Below are positions 57,263 to 64,000 of a stretch of DNA of 64,000 nt, one piece after another (within the stretch, counting starts at the first letter, position 1; each line of letters begins with the position of its first letter). The DNA comes from Bacillus massilinigeriensis (GTDB lineage: Bacteria > Bacillota > Bacilli > Bacillales > Cytobacillaceae), in assembly GCF_900117315.1 (NCBI RefSeq), contig NZ_LT630337.1, positions 3,171,601 through 3,235,600 on the forward strand. Direction: 5' to 3'. The position numbers and the translations under genes were made by a program. The notes beneath the pieces were generated by a model that searched no databases, was not told where the DNA came from, and worked only from the letters and a program-made list of their open reading frames with translations.

Positions 57263-58075
57263 TTTTACTCCCCCCTAGTTAAACAATCTTGCTTATTAAA
57301 GTAATAAGTCACTGCACTTATTATAAAAAAAGCTAACGGTTACTTTTAAGCGTTGCTTTCATGATATTCCCTATATTATAACATGTATATTCGATTTTCT
57401 TTTTTTAGTATTATTCAAGGAAATGGCCCTTTTGCCGAAGATCGCTGTATAACCAGTGACATCTTATTGTAGAAGTTGTTTTTCAACCGTGTTATATGTT
57501 CAATTAGTCATTTTTTGAGAGGTGGTAAAATCTAAACGATTATTTTAAACCGGTAAAAAACCTGTCATTCTGTTGTAAATCCCTTGCCATTCATTGTAAA
57601 TATTATGTCATTACTGTTGCATTTCGGTGGTAGTAATCAATCTTCTCTTCCTATAATCATCTTTTTCTATCTTCAAATTTATCATCCCCCTTAGAACACC
57701 GCCTATTTTGGCATACTAATTTAAACGTTGCCCTCTACATCCTTTCACAATCCGCTTTTTTCATTATAATGTTCTTTTAAAATTTTGTATTTCCTTACAT
57801 GTTTTAATTTTTTCCAAAGCTATTTATTAGTCGACTAGAAATATCAAAATATAAAAGTACACTATTTAAGAACACTTAAAAGTTTCACCTGAGTAATGTA
57901 CTTCGTTGTGAAAAATTTAATGTAAAAACCATATTACTTGTGAAAAGTCTATTACTCACGTTATTGACAATGTTTGAGAAGCATTTTTTTATGCTGACAA
58001 TATTAGTGAAAAATGAACTCACAAAAGTGTTCTGCCAAACAAATATTATTCACACTAAAGAAAGGAGAAAATACG
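57263..58075. other. long spacer with 21-22 bp repeats, upstream of replication-relaxation gene
   Basis: Over 800 bp with no convincing gene on either strand. It holds a set of imperfect tandem repeats (57450-57625, listed separately), then plain AT-rich DNA, and then a promoter-like segment (57885-58010) with repeated GTGAAAA motifs and an inverted GAGTAAT/ATTACTC pair. Confidence 0.6.
57454..57625. repeat. imperfect 21-22 bp repeats (possible transposon end or iterons)
   Basis: Three adjacent units: CTGTCATTCTGTTGTAAAT (57562-57580), TTGCCATTCATTGTAAAT (57584-57601) and ATGTCATTACTGTTGCAT (57605-57622), about 21-22 bp apart. A fourth, looser copy, GTGACATCTTATTGTAGAA, stands at 57456-57474. 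Spacing of two helical turns suggests arrayed protein sites as at TnsB/TniA-type transposon ends or plasmid origins. Confidence 0.55.
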
Positions 58076-59074
58076 ATGCAAGATAAAATTGTCTTAAAGA
58101 AAAATGCAAGACAACGGTTGGAACTAACTAAATCTGATTTACAGCTATTAGTATTCTTAGAACAGCAACGAATGTTAACGCTGCAACAATTCTATCAAGC
58201 TGCTAAACACTTGATTGAAATGAAAATTACAGAATATAGTTTTAAGAATCGAATCCGGAAATTTGAGGAATATCATTTGATTCGTGGCGATCATTATAGT
58301 GAAGGGTTTAACGGAGAACGCTTTAAATTCCTGTGTATTGGTAGCAAAGCTGTGGATTTGTTAATAGAAAATAAACTGCTCGACATTTCTTACAACAAAT
58401 CAAAAATCTACAAATTTAATCAAAAAAAGAACTTTATGCATTTTTTAGCGACACAACAGGCAGCAATCAATATTTTAACCAATTTAAATGCTGAATTAAT
58501 AAAAGATCCAAATACAGATGAAATAAAGTACTCTATTCTATATAATTTAACTGCCTTCTCCCACTCACCTGCTACTTTTCCGTATACTGAATGGATAAGG
58601 AAATATAAAAACCTACACCGGCAAAATAGCGGCGCCTACCATGCAAAAGTAGCAAAGTACATGACGGAAAATAAATCAAATACAGAGATAAATGGAGCAA
58701 CAATGATGATTGTAAAACCAGATTGGATTATCGAATTAAAAGGAAGCAAGAAAATAAGGGATGCAATCATTAATATAGAATTGGATATGGGAACGGAACC
58801 TTACGAAACATTGGCACAAAAAGTGTTTAAATATGCAATCCTAGCAGAAAAGAACCCAGACGTCCTTCACATAATGGACATTGTAATCGCTGATAACAGC
58901 TTCTCTAACCGGTCCACACTTAGCAGTGGAATTAAAAGGGCAGAAAACATAATGAAACAATTTGTATCAGATTCCGCAATTGCAAATAGAGTGAAACAAT
59001 CTGGTTTGAAAATAATTGTTTCTCCTTTGAAACAAAACGATCAAATTGTATTTGATGCACTAAGCAAATACTGA
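58076..59074 (+). CDS. replication-relaxation family protein
   Basis: 332 residues. An N-terminal winged helix (LTKSDLQLLVFLEQQRMLTLQQFYQ, 18-42, then SFKNRIRKFEEYHLI) is followed by the Replic_Relax core, with IVKPDWIIELKG (213-223), NIELDMGTEPYETLAQKVFKYA (233-254) and VLHIMDIVIAD. The family is found on plasmids and integrative elements of Firmicutes and Actinobacteria and is thought to act in replication or transfer initiation. ATG at 58076 with AAAGGAG nine bases upstream; the frame opens 21 codons earlier without support. Flanked by repeat-rich non-coding DNA on both sides. No relaxase or conjugation gene is in view. Confidence 0.75.
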   Translation: MQDKIVLKKNARQRLELTKSDLQLLVFLEQQRMLTLQQFYQAAKHLIEMKITEYSFKNRIRKFEEYHLIRGDHYSEGFNGERFKFLCIGSKAVDLLIENKLLDISYNKSKIYKFNQKKNFMHFLATQQAAINILTNLNAELIKDPNTDEIKYSILYNLTAFSHSPATFPYTEWIRKYKNLHRQNSGAYHAKVAKYMTENKSNTEINGATMMIVKPDWIIELKGSKKIRDAIINIELDMGTEPYETLAQKVFKYAILAEKNPDVLHIMDIVIADNSFSNRSTLSSGIKRAENIMKQFVSDSAIANRVKQSGLKIIVSPLKQNDQIVFDALSKY

Positions 59075-59146
59075 TCAATACTATTCACGCACAGTCATTC
59101 ATTTTGAATGACTCGCATACATACGTTATATTTTTCAGAATACACC

Positions 59147-59440
59147 ATTCGTTACCATAAATATATACCATAATGAATCGCCGTAATATCAAAGCTTCCT
59201 CATCTTAGCCTTCTCATTTTTCTTCTCGATTTTATCAATCGTTACGATAAATGGTAACGATTATTCAAAGTAATAAACTTTTACAATCGTTATTGACCCT
59301 AAAATAGTCCTTATCATAAGATTGGTAACGAATATTAGATACCATGACGGACATTAGCAACCTCTCTATTTAATTGATTTATTTTTTATTTTATTAGAAC
59401 TAGTATCTAACATTAGTTACGATTAATCGTTACCATATAT
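59147..59440. repeat. cluster of CGTTACCAT-type repeats, both orientations
   Basis: At least six copies: TTCGTTACCATAA (59148), ATCGTTACGATAA (59238), ATGGTAACGAT (59251, inverted), ATTGGTAACGAAT (59321, inverted), AGTTACGATTAAT (59415) and ATCGTTACCATAT (59426). Copies two and three make a hairpin with ATCGTTAC/GTAACGAT arms. It may be an iteron array or origin for the replication-relaxation protein, or operators. Confidence 0.55.
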
Positions 59441-59555
59441 TATTTTGACAAGATTGCCGAAGAAATACAGTAATATACGGAACGTTTTAATGTTTAAGAC
59501 AAAAGTTCCTAAACTGTCCATAAAACTATCAACTTGGTAGCAAGTAATATGCACA

Positions 59556-59589
59556 AAAAAATGACCCCTGTTAGAACCCAACAGGAGTC
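59556..59589 (-). terminator. terminator of the 82-residue gene
   Basis: Stem GACTCCTGTT/AACAGGGGTC (one G-T pair) with a 7-base loop, followed on the minus strand by ATTTTTTT. Confidence 0.85.
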
Positions 59590-59618
59590 TTCTTTTTCAT
59601 ACCTTTAATCCTTCACTT

Positions 59619-59867
59619 CTACCACTTTTCAATAATACTCATTGAACCGTTCGGAAATACTAATCGATGATTTTCATCAAACATCAGCTTTTCGTTTGCT
59701 TGAAAAATATAAAATGCCTCTCCTTCTATCATTGATTCCTTGTTTGCTTTATGCCGAACTTCAAAGATCGCTTTTGCTTCATCCAGTGACATTGCATCAA
59801 TCACTACAAATTGTTCATCTTTCTCCTTCGTTCTACGTACTACACAATAAATTTCCATTTGATTCAT
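59619..59867 (-). CDS. small hypothetical protein, 82 residues
   Basis: Soluble mixed alpha/beta protein: MEIYCVVRRTKEKDEQFVVIDA (strand-rich), MSLDEAKAIFEVRHKAN (helix), then beta strands (AFYIFQANEKLMF, HRLVFPNGSMSIIEKW). No cysteine motif and no family I recognise. GGAGGG stands eight bases before the first ATG. Preceded by a long hairpin (59900-59956) and followed by a terminator, so it is its own unit. Confidence 0.7.
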   Translation of the reverse strand: MNQMEIYCVVRRTKEKDEQFVVIDAMSLDEAKAIFEVRHKANKESMIEGEAFYIFQANEKLMFDENHRLVFPNGSMSIIEKW

Positions 59868-59899
59868 TTGTTTTTCCCTCCATTTGGATTTTTTGTATA

Positions 59900-59956
59900 A
59901 AAAAACATCGGAAGAATGCCACGATTATTTTCGTCGCACATCCTACCGATGATTTT
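59900..59956. promoter_or_regulatory. long imperfect hairpin upstream of the 82-residue gene
   Basis: CATCGG (59906-59911) pairs with CCGATG (59946-59951) around further pairing (AGAATG/CATCCT-like and CGA/TCG). T-runs flank both sides. On the minus strand it ends in seven T, 33 bp before the gene start; it is either a terminator of an upstream transcript or an attenuator. Confidence 0.5.
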
Positions 59957-60286
59957 TAACTAATACCTTGACCAAAAGGCCCTTCTATTAAATTAGTTCA
60001 TAAAAGAAAAAGAAAATAAAATCTATATCACATTATTATTGTATCTTGCACATTTCCTCTTTTTAAGCCATTTCATTAAATTTGTCTCTTAAAATAACAG
60101 ATTTACTCATGAAAAGTCGATTGGGTATGATCTTTGTTACAAAAGTGAACTTCACCAATATCCACAGAGTCCTCATCTTTTGGCATAATAATGTTATTAA
60201 CTATGATTACGGCTATAAAACGTAATACTTTTCCCATGCTTCTTGCCAGTGATTGTTAAAAGATTCATAACTTGTTGCCAATGTAT
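59957..60286. other. spacer downstream of nucleotidyltransferase gene
   Basis: AT-rich. A 44-codon frame on the minus strand (60103-60237, MGKVLRFIAVIIVNNIIMPK...) has only a weak ribosome site. No HepT-like toxin frame is visible where one would be expected. Confidence 0.5.
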
Positions 60287-60607
60287 TTACCTAAACTTAC
60301 TCAAGTCTCCCTCTACATATTTAATACTCCTTAGAATATTTGATTTTAAAGCAGGTTTAATATCATCCAAAATGACTAAATCTATCGGCTTCTGAAAATG
60401 ATCCTCAAGGGTAATTATTAAGCCCATATAATTATCAAAAGATAGATCCGATTCGTTAAATTCTACTATCACATCAATATCACTGGATTCTTTTTGCTCT
60501 TCGTGGCTGTACGAACCGATCAAGCCCATTCGCTTAACACCATATTTCTCTTTCCACTCACTTAAATTTTCGGACAATTCATCAAGGATTTCTTGTTTCG
60601 AAAACAT
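60287..60607 (-). CDS. MNT-type nucleotidyltransferase (orphan antitoxin-like)
   Basis: 106 residues, a minimal nucleotidyltransferase. The signature GSYSHEEQKESSDIDV gives GS-x10-DxD (G31, S32, D43, D45), and KPIDLVIL supplies the third carboxylate (D76), so the active site is complete. Such proteins serve as antitoxins that AMPylate HEPN (HepT) toxins. No HepT gene is adjacent, so it is solitary or its partner has decayed. I take the ATG at 60607; the open frame runs 20 codons further to a TTG without a ribosome site. The ribosome site for the ATG is also weak. Confidence 0.8.
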   Translation of the reverse strand: MFSKQEILDELSENLSEWKEKYGVKRMGLIGSYSHEEQKESSDIDVIVEFNESDLSFDNYMGLIITLEDHFQKPIDLVILDDIKPALKSNILRSIKYVEGDLSKFR

Positions 60608-60691
60608 ATTATCAGCACCATTTCCTGATATTGCGACAAAATTTATTTGAAGTTTTTTATCTAACAACCTGATTCTAATGTCGAAATTAAA

Positions 60692-60728
60692 AGGTCCTCA
60701 CAGTTTTGAACTGGAGGACCTAATTTTT
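60692..60728. terminator. strong hairpin upstream of nucleotidyltransferase gene
   Basis: AGGTCCTC/GAGGACCT stem with inner CAGTT/AACTG pairing and T-runs on both sides (AATTTTTT plus, TTTTAATTT minus). On the minus strand it would end the transcript of the small gene at 60904. Confidence 0.75.
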
Positions 60729-60903
60729 TATGATTCCTACCAAAAACCATAAAAATTCCGGCCACAGAGGCCGCTTCATCGCAAATATATTATTCCAAAC
60801 CGCTCAATAAATATCAAGTATGATTTTACCTACAAACCTTATATTCCACCATATATTATCGAGACAAAGCTCAACTGCAAATTTCAAATAGACAACAAAC
60901 TTC

Positions 60904-61062
60904 CTAATTGGAATTAAACTTTTCAATGATCTCTAGAACCTCTGTTTCTGTTAATTTTATTGCAGAAGCGATATCTTTAGGTGCTTTGCCAAGTAGATGT
61001 AATTTAATTATCATTATTGTATTATTACGAGTATTTATAATACTCCGCTCTAATCCATGCAT
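60904..61062 (-). CDS. 52-residue protein resembling the C-terminal tail of Rpn-family nucleases
   Basis: The product, MHGLERSIINTRNNTIMIIK then LLGKAPKDIASAIKLTETEV LEIIEKF, looks like the helix-turn-helix tail of Rpn/PD-(D/E)XK transposase-like proteins (G-x-S-xx-I-A...L-T-xx-E-V-xx-I). The nuclease domain is absent. ATG at 61062 has an excellent GAGGGGG seven bases upstream, so this short form may be genuinely translated. Either a small stand-alone protein or a truncation product. Confidence 0.55.
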   Translation of the reverse strand: MHGLERSIINTRNNTIMIIKLHLLGKAPKDIASAIKLTETEVLEIIEKFNSN

Positions 61063-61119
61063 TAAAAGTCCCCCTCGATACCACCAAATATAATCCTGCT
61101 AGTTATCGTATCATCGTTT

Positions 61120-61353
61120 CTAACAGTTATTTTCGGTACTATCTTCGTAAACTGAGTAACTGAAATCAATATAATCATCTAGTTCAGGTTTCTCTTCGGA
61201 ATGATTTATTCCCCATCCGTAACGTTGGTAATCCCTACCGCCATCTATGAAAATTTGACCACATTGACATCGTTTAAAATCATTACTATGTTTTGATTCG
61301 ATAATGTCATTACACTTCCTGCAGCGCACTTTATTTACAAGTATTTTTTTCAT
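61120..61353 (-). CDS. small zinc-ribbon-like protein, 77 residues
   Basis: Two Cys pairs, VRCRKCND (residues 10-14) and KRCQCGQ (29-31), make a likely zinc ribbon; then FIDGGRDYQRYGWG and an acidic tail (SEEKPELDDYIDF). Similar small proteins are widespread in Bacillus accessory regions; function unknown. ATG at 61353 behind AAGGGGAG. Confidence 0.75.
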   Translation of the reverse strand: MKKILVNKVRCRKCNDIIESKHSNDFKRCQCGQIFIDGGRDYQRYGWGINHSEEKPELDDYIDFSYSVYEDSTENNC

Positions 61354-61382
61354 AGGCTCCCCTTATCTAATCACTTAATATA

Positions 61383-61421
61383 GTAAGGCAAAAGAAAGAT
61401 ATTTACTCACTATTGCCTTAC
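61383..61421. other. hairpin between helicase gene and zinc-ribbon gene
   Basis: Stem GTAAGGCAA/TTGCCTTAC with a 21-base loop, no T-run. 200 bp after the helicase stop; possibly a weak terminator. Confidence 0.4.
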
Positions 61422-61624
61422 GAATTATTAATTAAATATCATTATCCAAAAATACAAATAAACTTAAACATATCAATCACCTAATTTACTTAAAAAAAAT
61501 AACTGTTTGTGTATTTTCCGGGGTTACTAGTACAGACCACCAGAACGCAGCGCCTCTCCATTTGTTTTCTCCTATTTTCTTATCATCAGTAGCATCTTCA
61601 TATTTACCTCTCAATATCCACTTT

Positions 61625-64000
61625 CTACGCATTAAATAATGAAGTAATAAGTTTTATTTCTTCAATTTTTTCTTCTTTTACTAAGTAGATGTAAGTCTTG
61701 TCTATTATAGTATTTAAATCTTCCAGATGCGCTTCAGTAAATACAAAGTCAGTCTTATCTGTTATAATAATAAACCGTTCTTCACCATTAAAACGTTCAC
61801 TATAAAAATCAACTAATCCTAAGTTATCGTACATTTTTATTAGCTTTCGACCATTCGCTTTCTCATGAGCCTCGATTAAATTGTAGTAGTCAGATGCTAT
61901 GACACGATAGGATGAACCATTGGGAATTAATTCAAACTGAGCAATTTTTTTAGGTGGCTGCAGAATAATTGTTCGCTGCTTATTTAAAGTAACTATCCGC
62001 TTTTTCTTCTGTTCTTCAATATCGATTAGCTGAGCGTTCATTTGATTGATAAGTGCCGAATTTTTATTATCTAGATTATCTGATTGGTATTGTAAAAGAC
62101 GATCATATATCTCATTATATTGCTGCTGAAATGTCCCCACTAAGTAATCATGCATTCGATTTAACTGGCTAGTGCGCTTTTTCTCAAGTAGGCTCTTTTC
62201 ATTAATTGCTAATTGTAAAATATGGTTTTGCAAAACTTGTTGCTCTAAGAATGGTAATTCCGTTACAGACTCTGTGAAATTTTCAAGTGCCAACCAATAT
62301 AAATTCAATTCGATAACTGACCCATCCTTACGTTTTGCAATAAATAACAGTTGATTCTTCAATTCTTTTCCGGTTCCATCTTTATATACTAAACGATATA
62401 AATCAACTTCTAAATGCTCTGGAATATTATACGTAAATAAATAACGTTTGAATGCAAATTGATCGTTTGTTTTTTGGAGTATTATTTTTGCAAGCGAATA
62501 TAAAGGATAGGACTTTGTCACAAATTGAACTTCTTCATTACTTTCTTCAACAAATCCTGTATAACGATAAGAATCATTTAAACTGGTTTCTTTTGCAAAT
62601 TGATCACGAATAAGTTTTGGAAATCGATCAATACGTTTAACACGATTTTCTTGGCTACTAAATACTTTTATATTCGATTCTTTAAATGCATAATCCATTA
62701 GCTCTACATACATTCGATTTGGCACTTTATTAATTTCAATATCGAACTGTGAATTTTTCATTGCCTTAATATCTAAGGTATCAGTATCAAATTGCATTTT
62801 GTTCATTGTTTGTAATAGCTCTTTATGTTCTTCACTTAGGCCTTTATCCATTTTAGAAATTACTTCATCTAAATTTTCACGGGTTAATATGGCTTCTTTC
62901 ATTAAATCCGCCAAATTGATATCTCCCTCAAGTAAATCTCCCATAAAATTATAGACTAAATCATTCCCTAAATCCTCTTTCATTGTTTCTAACTTAGCAA
63001 GTAAACGAGCCATAACGTGACCTTCGCGGGTATTAGCAGCAACAAGATTAAAAACAAACACTTCATTTTTTTGTCCAATACGATGAATACGACCCATCCT
63101 TTGTTCTAAACGATTAGGGTTCCACGGGATATCATAGTTAATCATCTGATTACAAAACTGTAGGTTAATAGATTCTCCACCCGCATCTGTTGCTAGCATA
63201 ATTTGAGCATTATGACGGAATAGCTCGACTTGTTTTCTTCGTTCATCCATTGAAAAACTTCCTATAATTTTAGCTATCTGCTCAACCCTTGTCGAAAGCT
63301 TTTCCTCCAAGTATTTTAGTGTATCAACGGATTCTGTAAAAATTAAAATCTTCTCTCCTGTATAAATGAGTCCACCTACACCAAATAACATTTCCTCTAG
63401 TTCCAAGTATTTCTTTTCAATTCCGTATTTTTTGAGAGAGGTTGTTTTAATACGCAACTTTTTCAACTCTGTAATTTCTTCATGTAACGCCTCTAAATCA
63501 ACCGTATCAAAAGCAAGTTCTAATTTCTTCTCAAAAGTGTCTTGCGATTCTGTTACCTCTTCTTCAAGATTATTTTCATACAGTTTTTCGAGTTTTTGCG
63601 TAAATCTTTTTCGCTCATTTTCAGTTGCCTCTAAGATCGCTAATAATTTTTTATAACGACGAGCTAGTGACTTATGTATGGCTTCAATTGAGGAACTTAA
63701 CCGGCGTTGAAGTAGCATCATGGCAAAAGCAGTACTATTATTACCAGCATTTATGGCACGATTAAAATGAGTCTGTACATAATGCGTCACAGCTTCATAT
63801 AAATCTAATTCTGGTTCCGTTAATTCATATTGAATCGTTTTCGTTGTTCGTTTAGGGAAAATCGGTGTTCCATCAAAATTCACCATCGATTCCTTTAAAC
63901 GACGAATGATAAATGGATTACTTTTATCTCGTAAGGTTTCATTTGCAGAAACATGATGAAATAAATCTGGTTCAATTAGTTTCATTAATAAACGAAAATT
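61625..64000 (-). CDS. SNF2 family helicase, C-terminal part (5' end outside the window)
   Basis: The frame is open to position 64000, so the N-terminal helicase half lies outside; about 790 residues are seen. SNF2 features: NPFIIRRLKESM, then a long charged coiled insertion, the helicase-C region EKILIFTESVDTLKYLEEKL, motif V LATDAGGESINLQFC and motif VI RMGRIHRIGQ. The last ~110 residues (YNLIEAHEKANGRKLIKMYDNLG) resemble a DUF3883-like module. This layout occurs in DISARM DrmD and in related phage-defence helicases; partner genes would have to lie to the right. The ATG at 63985 is only an internal methionine. Confidence 0.85.
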   Translation of the reverse strand, partial: NFRLLMKLIEPDLFHHVSANETLRDKSNPFIIRRLKESMVNFDGTPIFPKRTTKTIQYELTEPELDLYEAVTHYVQTHFNRAINAGNNSTAFAMMLLQRRLSSSIEAIHKSLARRYKKLLAILEATENERKRFTQKLEKLYENNLEEEVTESQDTFEKKLELAFDTVDLEALHEEITELKKLRIKTTSLKKYGIEKKYLELEEMLFGVGGLIYTGEKILIFTESVDTLKYLEEKLSTRVEQIAKIIGSFSMDERRKQVELFRHNAQIMLATDAGGESINLQFCNQMINYDIPWNPNRLEQRMGRIHRIGQKNEVFVFNLVAANTREGHVMARLLAKLETMKEDLGNDLVYNFMGDLLEGDINLADLMKEAILTRENLDEVISKMDKGLSEEHKELLQTMNKMQFDTDTLDIKAMKNSQFDIEINKVPNRMYVELMDYAFKESNIKVFSSQENRVKRIDRFPKLIRDQFAKETSLNDSYRYTGFVEESNEEVQFVTKSYPLYSLAKIILQKTNDQFAFKRYLFTYNIPEHLEVDLYRLVYKDGTGKELKNQLLFIAKRKDGSVIELNLYWLALENFTESVTELPFLEQQVLQNHILQLAINEKSLLEKKRTSQLNRMHDYLVGTFQQQYNEIYDRLLQYQSDNLDNKNSALINQMNAQLIDIEEQKKKRIVTLNKQRTIILQPPKKIAQFELIPNGSSYRVIASDYYNLIEAHEKANGRKLIKMYDNLGLVDFYSERFNGEERFIIITDKTDFVFTEAHLEDLNTIIDKTYIYLVKEEKIEEIKLITSLFNA

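Larger units (their letters stand above)
59075..59618. other. spacer with CGTTACCAT repeats
   Basis: No gene. Contains the repeat cluster described at 59147-59440 and a terminator for the gene at 59619. Confidence 0.6.

Noticed and set aside
57596-57690. 24-codon minus-strand frame behind AAGGGGG (MINLKIEKDDYRKRR...)
   Set aside because: Short, overlaps the repeat units and ends within them; the ribosome-like site alone is not enough.
57261-58012. Possible CRISPR array from the ~21 bp repeats
   Set aside because: Only three or four degenerate units with no unique spacers and no cas gene; better explained as protein-binding sites.
60103-60237. 44-codon frame on the minus strand (MGKVLRFIAVII...)
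   Set aside because: Weak ribosome site, no recognisable domain and low-complexity start; not supported as a gene.

Overview
The window is chromosomal DNA of a low-GC, spore-forming Firmicute of the family Bacillaceae. Gene order from position 1 to about 51.4 kb follows the ytr/yts/ytf block of the Bacillus subtilis chromosome very closely. Spore genes (ytrH, ytrI, ytfJ, an alpha/beta SASP), ezrA, refZ and an S4-regulated rpsD all fit that assignment. I cannot name the species.

Region 1 (1-23.8 kb) is central metabolism: the citZ-icd-mdh TCA operon, pfkA-pyk glycolysis, accD-accA for malonyl-CoA, malic enzyme and a GntR regulator. DnaE polymerase, the ytrH-ytrI sporulation pair, the nanoRNase NrnA, the CBS/hotdog protein YtoI, the hydrolase YtkL, an Xaa-Pro peptidase and alanine dehydrogenase follow. 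Compared with B. subtilis, fxsA is missing between ytvI and pyk.

Region 2 (24-51.4 kb) continues the conserved backbone: a universal stress protein, argG-argH with two ARG-box-like operators, moaB, ackA with a perfect cre site, ytxK, tpx, ytfJ, ytfI, yteJ, sppA, NAD kinase, rarD, ytcJ, ytcI, sspA, thiI with its cysteine desulfurase, ezrA, hisJ, refZ, ytsP, a diguanylate cyclase and rpsD. A structured intergenic element at 33.3-33.5 kb touches the end of ytfI.

Region 3 (51.4-64 kb) is an accessory island inserted where B. subtilis has tyrS. In order it holds: a toxin-antitoxin pair (MqsR-like toxin; antitoxin combining an MqsA-like Zn/HTH half with a Panacea/DUF4065 half); a multi-zinc HNH nuclease; a coiled-coil TIR protein next to a protein with a HEPN-like R-x5-H motif (a candidate undescribed defence pair); tandem 21-22 bp repeats; a replication-relaxation family gene flanked by CGTTACCAT repeats; an orphan MNT-type nucleotidyltransferase; small remnants including an Rpn-tail-like gene; and, running off the right edge, a SNF2 helicase that could belong to a DISARM-like or other defence system. 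Long AT-rich spacers, many hairpins and mixed gene ages suggest repeated acquisition on a mobile element, but no integrase or transposase is visible here.
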